Shown here: piece after piece, positions 1 through 13,100 of the stretch
Layout of the letters: every line of letters starts with the position of its first letter
How positions within the stretch are numbered: position 1 is the first letter of the stretch
Assembly (NCBI RefSeq): GCF_020882245.1
Contig: NC_083599.1
Coordinates: 10,106,001 to 10,170,000, forward strand
Source of the DNA: Rhopalosiphum padi
Lineage: Eukaryota; Arthropoda; Insecta; Hemiptera; Aphididae
Direction: 5' to 3'
DNA: 64,000 nucleotides
The notes under the pieces: generated by a model
Seen by the model: only the letters and a program-made list of their open reading frames with translations
Databases searched by the model: none
What the model was told of the DNA's origin: nothing
Position numbers and translations under genes: made by a program

Positions 1-835
1 GTAATTACTATATCCAATCCAAATTTTCTCAAGTTAGTGGTAAAAGATATAGGTACCTCATTTGCATAGAATCATTGAAAATATTTACTTTTACTCCTAC
101 CTATTAATAAACATTTAATTAAAATAAAGTTAAGAAAGTGTGAAACAGTTTTATAACCAATTATTCATAGGTTAAACAAAGTAATACAAATATACACTTA
201 GAGGTCGATCACAAGTCTATTTAATTTGAAAGCAAGTCGCGACCTAACCCTGCTCTAGTCTATATGGACTAGGATGGATTCAATTTTTTTTTTATCTTAG
301 ATGTAATGAATTTGAAAAGATACAAATAATTTGATTTTCAATTAAAATAATTCATTGGTACGTACTTATTGCTCACGATATTTAATCGTCCCGTTGACGT
401 AGCATAATGATTGTGCCAAATATAATAATACATACTCAAATTAATCATTAAAATAAATAAATTAACAAAAAGCACGACGAATTTCCTTTGTTAATGAAGA
501 CTTAAGTACATATTCATTTTTTTAAATATCTAAAATCACCTTGATCAAAACCTAAAAGACTATAATATAAGTTCAAATTTGTTTTCTAAATCAAAATCTA
601 TCAAACACATATTACAAGTTTTTTTCGACCTGCTTCGATCCCCACAGGCCTACAATTTAACATGGGATATTTGATTGATGCAGTAAATAACATGGGATCT
701 GACAACATAATTTTAAATTCTTAACTGATATTTGTGTAATTTACTTTAAGTAAGGACTATAATATTTATATTGTGATAAAATAATTTATCTTTATTTAAT
801 AAAATATCTGTAGACACTATACAGATAGAAATACC

Positions 836-979
836 ATGAAAAAATAAATACTTGGCTGATGGAACAATATATTTTATCCTTGTTTGCATTATTGAATGTG
901 TTCCACTCATCACAGAAGCTTCGTCGTATCCCTGGCCTCGACATTTTTCAATATATCTAAACCAATTTTCATTAAAACG
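836..979 (-). pseudogene. hAT-type transposase fragment (DUF4371/ZMYM1-like)
   Basis: The minus strand has an open stretch of about 48 codons containing CRGQGYDEASVMSG. This matches the conserved core motif (RGQGYDGASxMSG) of hAT-family transposases of the DUF4371/ZMYM1-like type. It has no start codon and runs into stops on both sides, so it is a decayed piece rather than a gene. It lies about 240 bp inside the GC-rich element end at 1219 and is probably part of the same insertion. The family call rests on motif recognition only. Confidence 0.6.
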
Positions 980-1219
980 TCTTGGGTAAGGTTCACAAAA
1001 TTAACCACCGATAGGAATAAATTAAAAATACTTTCAAACCAATATCCAATACACCATTTGAAAAAAACAAAACAAATTTCACCAAGTATCTATTTTATTT
1101 TATGGTACTTCGATGTTTAATGTACATTATATTGGGGCCCCGGGCGCCCCCCTAATATAATTTCAAAATCAGGGCCCCGGTACAATGCACCGCTTGCGCC
1201 GGCGGTTAATCCGGCACTG
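836..1219 (-). mobile_element. decayed hAT transposon, 5' end at 1219
   Basis: Read on the minus strand, the element starts at 1219 with CAGTGCCGGATTAACC, a typical hAT terminal sequence, followed by a GC-rich block (about 1134-1200) rich in GGGGCCCC runs. This contrasts sharply with the AT-rich surroundings. A transposase remnant lies further in. I could not place the other terminus or a target duplication, so the lower boundary is only the end of the recognisable coding remnant. Confidence 0.5.
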
Positions 1220-3112
1220 CAAATGCGCTCCTTATATTTTAAGATAAGTATTCCAATTGTGCTTGTATAATAATATATATTAAAATGCTTGCAAAATGCA
1301 AATTAAAATTTATTTATTGATCAATTGATTACTGATTAAAGTGACTGGGTATTCGTATTTTATAACAGTAACAGGAATTTCATGAAACGTATTAAAATGT
1401 TATGTAACTGGTATTTAATATTGAATAATCGACAATCAAAAAATAACTTGTAAAATGTGAAAAAAATTATTTATATTATATATTAATACTAATAATACTC
1501 ACAAAAAAATCGGTCAGTGTTTTCATTTATTATATAATAATTATAACTAATACATTTTCCTTAGGTATTGTAAAATGTTTTGAGCAAAATTGGTCTATCG
1601 ATCCTAAAATGTATAGAGCGCAATTATTGGTAAGTATATAAAAAAGTAATTTTAGGCACAATTGGTAAACTGCCATAATATATCTAATTAATTTCAATGA
1701 AATTATGAACATATTTTTTTAGCCGTTTGTCGAAAATGATGATTTTAGATAACCGCGACTAATGCATTGTCAATCACCAAGAGACCAAGACCACCATTGT
1801 GACCAAATTAAAAATAAATAATACATATTTAATTAAAAATAAACGTGTAAAATAAATAATCAAAAAATTAAATGTATACCTTTTTTTAAAGACCTAAGTA
1901 AATAAATTGGCCAACATTCAAAATATCGTACGTTCGAATTTAATTAAAATACATTTATGTATAGAACACTATAAACTTATTTAGATTATCTTCTACGAGT
2001 ATATATTTATATATATCTTTAAAATGTTGGTTCATAGTACATACCAAAACATTTTTTTCTAAATACTTAATTTGTAATTATATTATTATTATTATTTTGT
2101 ATTTGTATTTTCGCAGTATTTTTATAAGGTTAAGTGCAACCATTACAGGGTTTTTTTATGATTTTACTAGAACAAAATAATGATTGCATAATATTAATTT
2201 TGACAAATTCATTAAACAAAACTTTTTATTTATTATTCCAGATTTCCAAATATTTGAAATTAATACGTTAACCATAATGAAATATTTGATAATTACTATA
2301 TTGAACAACATTGTACAAGTTAAAGTATGCATTTAGATACATTTATTGAAAATTTAAATAATTCAGCCTCTGCACATATTAATAAAATTATGAACTAAAA
2401 TCTTGTTTAATTATATCCTATTATATATTAAGAAAATGCAAACAGCTTTGAAAACAAAATTTAAATTAAATTAATTATTATAGGTATATTAGCTTAATAA
2501 TTTATAATAAATATTTAAAATTGACTAAGATATGTTATAATTTAATAATATGTCAATATTGTTAAAAATAATTAAAAACTTCTAATGAAGTTTTAATTTT
2601 TTATTATACCTACTATACTGTTTATTAAATCTTATAGGTAGGTATTGAAATTAGCATCATTGGTGGGAGTTAAGAATAATTTTTTTTAAAGTATTGATAT
2701 ATTTCAAAGGATCAATATTTTAAACAATAGCTTATTAAAAGAAAAGACTTTATTTTGTTAAACATTAAAATATGATTTTAGTAATTTTAGTATACAGTAT
2801 ACCTATATCCTTCTTTGTAGCCTATTGGGTAGGTACAATTTCTTCTAAATGGGATACAAAGTTTATAGTAGTACATAGCCCATATCTAAAGTCCTAAATC
2901 TATATTAATATATAAATTACTTAGGTACCTATTTTCTGTATAATTGTAATAATTACATTCTTAGTATACTAATTAATGTTTTAAATATAATATTATACTT
3001 TTGATATTTTTAGAAAATGTACACAATCTATTAATATAAAAGCGAATATACTTCTGTTTGTCATTCATTCATTTCAACACTATTCATCATATCGCCATGA
3101 AACTTTGGGAAG
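1220..3112. other. AT-rich intergenic DNA, no gene seen
   Basis: Long A/T runs and scattered TAGGTA words, with no ORF having protein-like composition and no RNA gene recognised. From about 3035 the sequence (ATATAAAAGCGAATA... then repeated CATT) becomes less AT-rich and resembles a mobile-element end, possibly Helitron-like. That sequence resumes after the MITE at 3121-3391. Confidence 0.4.
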
Positions 3113-3120
3113 TTGTTGAG

Positions 3121-3391
3121 CAGCGGCGGGTTTTATCACTCACCAATTATTGAGGTTCGAGGATTTACTTTACTGTACGCGAATCGAGGCGGGCAGTTAT
3201 ATAATTTTACAGATACCGCGCTGTGTGAGAACCATTCAGAGCATTCAACTAGTAAATAACTATATTATTCTTCTATGACGATATTTTATAATAATTATTG
3301 ATAAATCATAATACTCGCCTTAGAAATAACGATAGCTTAGTCCTAGGGGGGGGGCTAATGCCCCCATAGCCACTCCTTAAACCCGCCATTG
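3121..3391. mobile_element. hAT-type MITE with 8-bp target duplication
   Basis: A 271-bp non-coding element begins CAGCGGCGGGTTT and ends AAACCCGCCATTG, an inverted repeat with one mismatch over 13 bp. It is flanked by the perfect 8-bp direct repeat TTGTTGAG at 3113-3120 and 3392-3399. An 8-bp target duplication and CAGNGGCGG termini are the signature of hAT-derived MITEs. It has landed inside older repeat-like sequence. It has no coding capacity. Confidence 0.85.
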
Positions 3392-3399
3392 TTGTTGAG

Positions 3400-6300
3400 T
3401 ACACTACCGCGAGTGTTTCTGGCTTAATCATCTTATCCTAAGTTCATTTTCTTGCGAGCATTTATAAAAATATGAATCAACATGAAAACATTAGATTAAC
3501 AGGTTTTAAAAATAATTCAATGGCACGGGCGCACGGCTATAGATCAGAGATGGACAACTGGCGGCCCACGTATATCTACCATTTTTAACAATGGTGCTAC
3601 ATTTCAAATTACATTATAAAAATATAAAATGTTAGGATTTTTCTGTATTTAAATTTATTATATTTATAAAATCGATAATGTTTATTGTAAAACGTATATA
3701 TAACTTTTTTGTTTTGCTTTTTATGGCCCGCTAGATTTTCATTAAAAAAAAAATAACTAAAGGCCTTTAGTAGCATTGGGTTGCCCAGTTGCCCTTATAT
3801 GATTTAAGGTTTATCCATGCTATATAGAGCATCGAAATGATATTATGATAGATTGGTAACGAAATCCAGCGGTGATGGAGCTTGAACGAAACGCGATGCT
3901 GTCATGCTGATAATAATAACATAGCCCTTCAATTGAATAATTAGTACATGACCATCAAGATTCGAGGCGTTACGATTTACGAATAATTGAATATCCATGT
4001 CGTACATTTGTTGTTGTGTTATTTATTTTTGTATTTTATATTATTTTAAAATGTATGTAATTTAATATTTATTTATTTTAATATATTATCTAATATATTG
4101 TATAAATTATAAATTAATATATTGCATAATGTCGTTTTAATTACCTACCTATATTTATTTATTATTCGTGTAAATACACAATTAACATTACTCGTTGCGC
4201 GTTGTTCAAAGAAAGAAAATTCAAATAATAATAAAATATACAAACAAAGTGGGTAACGGGTGACATAAGAAGTAGTAGGTACCTATGTTAAAATAATAGA
4301 ATGTACCTATATTATTATTGGCATGTTCTATTCTATAAACGGTTAATGATAAATGAAAATTATTATAGATGTGGTTGTTTAATTGTGTTAAGAAAAAAAG
4401 TCTGAAAGACTAGCACTAGTGGAAAATTTAACGTAGTGGATAGACAAGACGTAGTGAACCAACAATGTCCACAGTGACAGTTAATTATGAAATAAGTTTT
4501 AAATGCCTAGTTAGTAGTTGGTAAAGTTTTATACGTCCGTCGTAGATGTTTGTACACTGACAGTGTCCACTTTTTTTTTTTTTGGTGGTATTAACACTAT
4601 TGACAACACCGCCGGATTGCTTGTGCATTTACTTATAAAGTGTTACAATTACTTTGACAGTGCCGCAGACACTGACAGGTCCACTACCATGCCGGGTATT
4701 AACGAATTGAACAAAATTTGAATCATATAAAAGGTGGTATTTTTCACGGACAACAAAGTTACGGAGACAGCAAGAAAATTAAAGGTTAAGATCATAAAAA
4801 AAATATATTACTACAATATTTAAATTATATAACTTTAACTCAATTTGAACATTTTTATTTATCGAAGAATATTATTTCTAAGTTGTGTGTTATGCAAATA
4901 ATACCTTTTTTCTTACAATTATCAAATTGATTTTACAAGAATTAAACTCTAAAATAAATTGGACTTTATATTACTAGAATCTAAGAGACTATAGGGATGA
5001 CTGATGAGTACTGAGTAGACAGTGCAGTTTCTTGTTGCTTTCTGCACCACCGTGGAACAACTGATAATGAATTTAAATCATTATAAATTATTTCACAGGA
5101 AAATTTTATAGAATAATTTAGTTATTAAATAAAAAAAAAAACAAAGCAAATAATTAATTTACTATTTATTATACTTTGTTAGATCAGCATATTTAAAAAA
5201 ACTTAATGTTCTATTTCATTGATGATAAACATTTATACCTAGTTAAACATATTTGTAGTTATAATATGTTTTGTTAGCAGCTACAAAAATAAATGTTAAT
5301 ATATCTAGTCAAATAATTATAATATATTAATATAGTCATAAAGTCATATAAATGCTTAAAAATAAAAATGTCTAAGAAAAAAAAATAGTTATAAATAATA
5401 GCTAATAAGCATAACTGAAAGAAATAATTCATTTTCATTTTTAAATAAATCTTAGATTTAAATGTTTGATTTCAATAAATTGTTCCCATTTGATATGATA
5501 TTATCTAGAAAAAAAAATAAAACATATAGATTATTATTAAGATAGAATTTAATATTGTATATTATATTTTGATATCATTAAAAATATAAATAGTGGTTAA
5601 AATATGATATACTTCCGAATATTTCTATTGAAATATGTAATATAATTTATTTATTAGAATGGAATCTTATTTTACCAATTCCCTAGGTTAGGTACTTTTT
5701 TAACGTAAAATAAATATTTTATCATAACATTTTTTTATGTTTATTTTTTATTTTGAAGTACATCATATAGGTAGGTAGGTAAAAAATATATCAACAATTT
5801 TGCAAATATAAAAACCATAATAGCTGGAAAGAGTACAATGAAAATTGAAGTCCAGTTTTCACAAAAAATCACTAGCACCGAATACTCTTTTAAAAATAAT
5901 TAGGTAGTTGTGCCAGCACCAAAACTATAAACAAAATTGCAGCTGTCGGAAAACAAGATTGTTATGTTTGGTGATATGCGAACACTGTCAAAGGGGATCA
6001 TGTTTGAATCAGCAATCAATAATTGGATGACATAGACAAGAACAAATATTTATTTGAGTAAAAGAAAGAAGAGAACCATACTCTGTCATTAAAGAAAATG
6101 AGATCCACATAATTTAATTAATTAGATACATTATAATGTTAATAATTAAACATATAAATAACTAAATATGAAAATATTGGGGGACTACATACAAGGCTAA
6201 GGTGTTAGGAATTTTAGTATGTCTAAAAGTTAAGTATAAACTATTTATATACCAAAATTCAGCTTTTGGGGAATTAATTCCAAATTTTGTCTAATTTGAC

Positions 6301-7153
6301 TGGGCTATAATATGTTATATAATCTTTGTTCATATGATTTAAAATATTACATATTTAGTATTGCATATATATATTGAATATTTGAATATAGGTAGAGAAT
6401 ACTTTTAATATTTGTCTAGTGTAAAATAAAACAAAATAAATAATAATTGTTTTCTTAAAAATCTTACCAAATATTTGAACCAACTCCATTATTGTAATTC
6501 TATTTATTTCATACAATATTATATCGTTTCTGCAATAAAAAAAAATATCAAATAATTTATTTACATTTATAACAAGAGTGAATGTGTTACATTGAAGTAT
6601 ATGTAACAATAAGTAATAGTGTTTTATTCTAGTTTTATTATTTAATGTCAAGTTGCTAAGATTGCTAATGAAGTTATATACATATTTGTTTAATATTTCC
6701 ACCCTCCCAACCACAAAAATGTTTCCCAAAGAGCCAAAATATTTTTAAAATTATATAACGTCTAGAAAATGCTTATATGAATACTTGGTAAACTTTTAAA
6801 TTATTTACAGTTATTCATTTTAAACATCATATATTTGAAAATTGGAACGTAAGTACTAATTCCTGTTTTTCATAATTTAATTGTAGTTAAAAATACTAGT
6901 TGAAGTACTAAGTACTACTTTTGAAGTATTTTTTAGTCTTCTGATACAAAAATGAATCAATAAAAATAAAACAACATTGTAAAGTTATTATAGATCCAAT
7001 CAGAATGTATATAAAATGCTGAACTCAATAACTTACTTCAAGTCATAAGTATATAACTGTACAAATAATGATTTATATGTCATATTATACCTATAATTTT
7101 CTTCTTAAAATAAGAATATAATATAACCTTATGCTAAGACAATTTTATAATTT
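3400..7153. other. AT-rich intergenic DNA with repeat remnants
   Basis: No gene is supported. At 3547-3797 CAGAGATGGACAACTGGCGGCCC and a later TTGCCCAGTTGCCC look like the worn termini of another hAT-type element, without a clear target duplication. Around 5880-6040 the minus strand has about 48 open codons of more normal composition (including ITILFSDS). This may be a transposase remnant, but I cannot assign it. The rest is A/T-rich. Confidence 0.4.
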
Positions 7154-10100
7154 TTACTTTTTATATTTTTCAATTATTTCCATTTTATGAAGTCCATCTA
7201 AGGCAGATTTGATTACATCTTTAATCAAACCATAAGGATGTGTATGTAATTCATTAACTTTCGTGCGAATTGAATTATAAATAAATTCCTCTGAAATTAT
7301 TTTTTGAGGAGCCTGAAAATTATATTACATTTAATACAATTTAATTGAATATATTAATAGTATTATAAAATTAATTACGTTTATCAAACAACTATATATT
7401 AGCCGATAACATATTACGTATGGATTGATAGTTAAATAACGAAGTAGTTCTTTTTCTTTTTCATGTATATGAAGATAAACTGAAATACTATGTTTAAAAT
7501 CCTATAAAAAAAAATGTCTTTTATATGTATTGTTATGAGTATAAGTCTATTTTAAAGATTTATAAAAGAAATATTAATGTATATACATATGCAAAATTAT
7601 TATGCTCACTTCTTTTTGACAGCCATGAAAAAATACAAATTCAAACTCAAATAATCTTCTTAATAAAATAAACTTTTCTTCTAAGTCTAAGATGTCTAAA
7701 ACAATTAAATATTACAATAAAATTCTATTATAATACAACAAACATCTAAAAAATATGAATATAAATTAAATTTAAATAATGAATTACCTTTATTATAAAT
7801 TTGTACAAAAATTACAAAACTAAATTGTATAATAGTATACAGACAATGAGATTTAGTTATAGCATTTGATGGGGCTAGTATTATATAGTTAATGTATAAT
7901 TCTATAACAATTTATTAATTTTTATTGTAAGTGAAACTATATCATATGAGTATATTTATTATTTTATAAAGCATTAACTGTTTTGGTTATTAAGATATTA
8001 TGTACAAGTGAACATAATAATCATTATATTTTTTTGTTATAAAAGAGCAAAACATTTTTAATTGTGCATTTCCAGACAAAAAAAGGCTAATACATTGATA
8101 ACAGAGCTAGTTTATGTGACAACATGACACGTTTGATGTTTGCATAAATATTAGGTTAAGTAAAATAGATTTAAATTAAATTATAATTATTATTACAGTT
8201 TTTCAATTATTTTCTAGATTATTTTAAAAATATTTAATTTATTTAATAACAAAGGTATTAACTTAAATGGATTAAATATAATAATATAATATTAACTCTT
8301 TACTTACCATTTTTCCAAATTATTTGACATTTTGAAATTAGAATTATAAATGCAATATTTATAATAAAATGTAATGAAGGATTGACATAAAGTTGATTTA
8401 AAATCAATGGGAATGCATTATCAAACAATTCATTTTTAAAATTTAAATTCCCTATGAAATAAAAGTAAATTGACATTTTATTAAGTTATGAATAATATAT
8501 ATTAAACAGAAGATACAAATATAAAATAGATAATATTAAAATACATCATGGCTTGCTGTATGCTAGTCATATAATTATTATAATTTTTGTTTTCAACTTA
8601 AAACAATATTTTCAATGTAGTACCTATGTATAGTTTTAGGCGTGTAAAATTTTTTTTAAATTTGAAAAATGTATCTATTTAGATTTGGAGCTATATTAAA
8701 TCAACAAAAAATCAGTAATGTTGGACTAAAAATGGTCATGAATTTCTAAACAAATAACAAATTTGTTTTTTTAAACAAATATGCAGTTATAGAATAACTT
8801 GACTAATAATTATATCTATAATTTATGTGATACAACTTATGTAACTTTAAGAGATTTATTCTAACCAATATTATTTTGTTGTAATACTAATCCTATTGAT
8901 GTTTTTCTTTATTCAAAATCCAAAAATATTTAATAGATATTATCATTATTATTAACACACACACACACATTTTTAAACTAGTTATTTTTTAAATTACTGT
9001 AATCAGATATGTAATAACTATAATAGAAATGATAGGAAAACATAATTTTTGAATAAAATATATAAGCTTTAATATAATCATTTCAAAAAAACATAAATAT
9101 TAAACAATATTTATTTATGTTGAAATTATTTTTACCTGATAAATTAATTGGATAAATGTTATTGTACTTTGAATAGTTCTTTTGAAAATGTATAATATTA
9201 TCTTTCAATGTTACAAAGTGTTGATGCAGTTGAATAGTATCAATAATTCTACTAGTAATATCAACATCTGAAACATGTGTAATTTGTAATTTGTATTGTA
9301 ATATAATTTAAAAAATATATTGCACTATTTACTATACAATATAATATTGTTAATAATAATTAAGTAATTTTAGTTAATAAGTATAAAAATAATTAAATTT
9401 ATTCAAACATGTTTTAAAAGGATGCCTGTGCATCACAATATAGAAAATTTGTGTTCAGCAGAACAAATCTATGTTAGCTTTAATAAACATTTTTTGATTA
9501 AATTGATATGTTTATATTGAAAAGTACTTTATGAAGTGTTAATTAGTATATGTTATTAAATATTTAATAGTATTGTTGTGATTTACCTTGCACTTCAATT
9601 TGAGCCCCACATTTTTTAAAAAGTTTACTTATCCATCTTATTTGATTTATTATTATATCTAAATGAATTTCTTCAGTCTTATTTTTAGATAAATTATAAA
9701 TTAATGCAACTGCTAAAATGTTAAAGTATGATAAAATCATATTATGTTGTTGCCTATAAATATAAATAAATATCTTACAATTATATTATATTATTTATAG
9801 CATGCATATAATCAACAATGTATACAATTTACCTATAAACAATTTCATGAGCAAGGGTTAATACAATATTATTTTCGTTATTTTTTCCATTTACATTAAT
9901 ATCATTAATGTATTTTTGAAGTGAAAAAGGAGAAGCAAAATTAATATAAATGTTACCATATTGGTCATCCATATTTTTAATGCTATTAATTAATCCCTTA
10001 AAAATAATTATTTATATTAATTTTTTTGGTTAAACATAATATATTTATAATATCAAATTAAATTTTAATCATTATTCTTCAATTATTATTTCTTACATGT

Positions 10101-13100
10101 CTAGTAAAATAATATGTATGTATTTCTTTTTTTATGTAGATTATATATAAAAATGCAGATCACTGCTGAATAAATTTTTCTATAGTATCATATATATATA
10201 CATTATACTGATATAGAGAGAAACTAAAATAAAAAAATCCTATAATTGTGTATGTTATGCCACTGCCATTAAAATTATTGCAGGACTATGTAAATTAAAT
10301 AATCAATTACATTTATTATACATATATTTAATCATATGGTTCAGGTATTATCTGTAGCACCAGTACCAACTATAATAAAAATAATTAATTACACCTACTT
10401 AACAATTGATTGGGGATATATTAAGAATCGAGTGATTATGGCATAAACAAATATACATATTTATTTTTTATACAAATACATTATACAAGCTATTAAAGAA
10501 CAAATATTATTAATTGGCTTTAAATTATAATATATTAGTATACTACTCCTCTCAAAAAGCTTTGCTTTGATGTATTAATTATTAAGCTACCAAAATTGTG
10601 ATATAGTAATAAAGAACTTAATATATATTCCATTTTAATTGAATTATAATTTATAGTATGCAATAGTAAAATATATATAAATTTATTCAATTTCCTAAAT
10701 AGTAAGAAATGGATTATTGTAATATTAAAATCCAAATAAGTAATCTTAAAAAACATCAATATTTCTTCATTCTTGTTTATTAAAATATTTTTTTTTTAAC
10801 TTTGTCTTGAGTACTAACAACATAATAAATCCAAATTACATTTGAAAAAAAACTAAAAAACTAAATAAACTTCATAGCTCTTAACTCATTTAAATAGTAA
10901 TGATCAATTTTGTTAAATTTACTAAATTATAATGCTTATAAACTCGAATTAGTAAAATAAAAATCTAAATAAAAATACACAATAAAAATCATTTTAAATT
11001 TTTAAATAAAATTATAAAGAAAAAACTTGAACTCTGAATCACAAATAAAAGTAAAAATAAAATTCAATAATTTAGATAGTTAATAAATAAATAGATTTTT
11101 ATAATGCATACCAATGTTGTTTCTTTTGGCTTAGGAATTCCTAGAAGTTCATAACTAAATAATTTGTCCTCAAGGAGGCGATCATAATTAATAGATATTG
11201 GAACAATTATAATATCTTGGACTTCACTTTTTAATAAAACATTAACAATACACTTAAGTATCCCTGAAATTATTACAATAATAAATATTAATATATTATA
11301 AACCTTTGGAAATATGTTTAAAACTTAAATTTTAATTTAAACTATTTATCTTTATCAAATCAAATTATTTTTAAAATCACGGAACTTATATAAAAGCAAC
11401 TAAATGCGATAATAAATCTATAAATTAGCTACATAAATACTTAAAAATAATGTGTTAAAAGTTTAAGGAAGGTGTACAAACAACTAAGATTAATGTTATA
11501 TAACTAAAGTATTGTATTATCTTTGCTTGTAAAATACTAAAATATCAATTTTATTTTATTCTATTTTATTCTTACCTAGCTTTGGATGAATAGACTTATT
11601 AGACCGACTGCGTGTACCTTCAATAAAAAACTGCAAGGGCGAACTTTCATAAGTTATTAAGTGTTTAACATAAGTATACAATACCGAGCGGTATATAACA
11701 TCTTGTGCATTTTTCCCTCGATGCAGGAAAAAAGCGCCACATTGTTTCAATACATTTCCCATTATTTTCATGTTTTTAAAATCTATAAAAAAAAATTAAT
11801 TTACTTAGCTTTTAAGCATTTAATATATTTTTTGGTAATTCAAATCATTTTTACTTATGATTTTTAGTATGAACTAAGGTGATAAAATAAATAACAAAAA
11901 TAGGTGTAAAAATAATTTATCTACTGCTAATATAACAATAAAACATACATGCAAAATAAAAATATATAATCATTTTTATTTGATCATAACATATTGATTA
12001 AACATTGTGTCCCAAAAGTCCTGCATCACCCTTTCCGTGGAAAATCAATATAATTAAATATGGATTTTTTTACAGCAATAAGTATAGAAATTCTAATTTA
12101 ATGGCACAAGATTAAATATTTTTATGCAATTGAATTTTTATATTTTCAAGATAGCCATTTTGTTGAATGTATTATTTAAAAATGTTTATAAATAAATAAA
12201 AATATTAAAATTTAATAAAAATCAATCAAGTTAGAGTCAATTATGTTTTTGAACTTCTATGAATAATAGTTAATATGTTATCTAACAAAAACTAATTGCA
12301 TTATTTAATCAATTTCAAATGGAACGCTGATTTTTTTTTATGACAATCTGTAAATATCTAATTTTTAGTGAAGCTTTCGATTACGATTAAAAATTTCAAT
12401 TTTGAATAACTGGTTTTTTTTGTATGTCTATTCAAAATAATTAAAAAAAAAAAATTGCATTTAAATATATTGATTTTCCACAGAAATACTAAGGGTGATA
12501 CAAGACTTTGAGACATACTCTATAACAAATCAAAATACTAAAAAAAACAATTTATTATAATATAAAAAACTAAAAAAAATTAGCTTTCTTTATAAGTACT
12601 TATGTACAAAATTAATAGTTGTAATATTTTAATCAATAAAATATTATTTACCTATTCAAACTATAAAGTAATAATTATTATTCATACAAAATTATATAAA
12701 ACCGTTGACATATAAATTATATTATTTTCAAATATTTATATATAATACTAGTGACATATTTTGAGAAGGCGTGCTTCATGTCTGAACAACCCCACCCCCA
12801 TCACTAAATAATAGCCCAATAGTTTTTAGATCCGGCAACATGTTTTGAGGTATATTTTGGACATCTCAGAAAAATCACTCAAAATATATCACTAGTAAAA
12901 ACTATTTATAATTCATAAAGTAGCTTCTTTCTAGTATTTTATAACAAGGATAAGCAACTTTCAAATGACATTTTTGCAACTTGATGACTAAAAGTACTTA
13001 TATATGACATACTAAAAATAAAATAAGCATAGTAAGTTTTAGTTTAGAAAATATATTAACAATTAAAAATTATCTACATTTTATTTGTATTGTATTATTT

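Noticed and set aside
896..1120. 74-codon plus-strand open stretch
   Set aside because: It is the antisense shadow of the hAT transposase relic read on the minus strand.
4518..4721. 67-codon ORF with T-rich start
   Set aside because: Contains a long homopolymer-coded FFFF run, no splice context and no family likeness.
5880..6040. About 48 open minus-strand codons including ITILFSDS
   Set aside because: Faintly hAT-like, but too short and without a second motif to annotate as a transposase.
10535..10759. 74-codon minus-strand ORF inside a GNPAT intron
   Set aside because: Low-complexity Ile/Leu/Tyr/Asn composition typical of AT-rich random ORFs; lies between well-phased exons.
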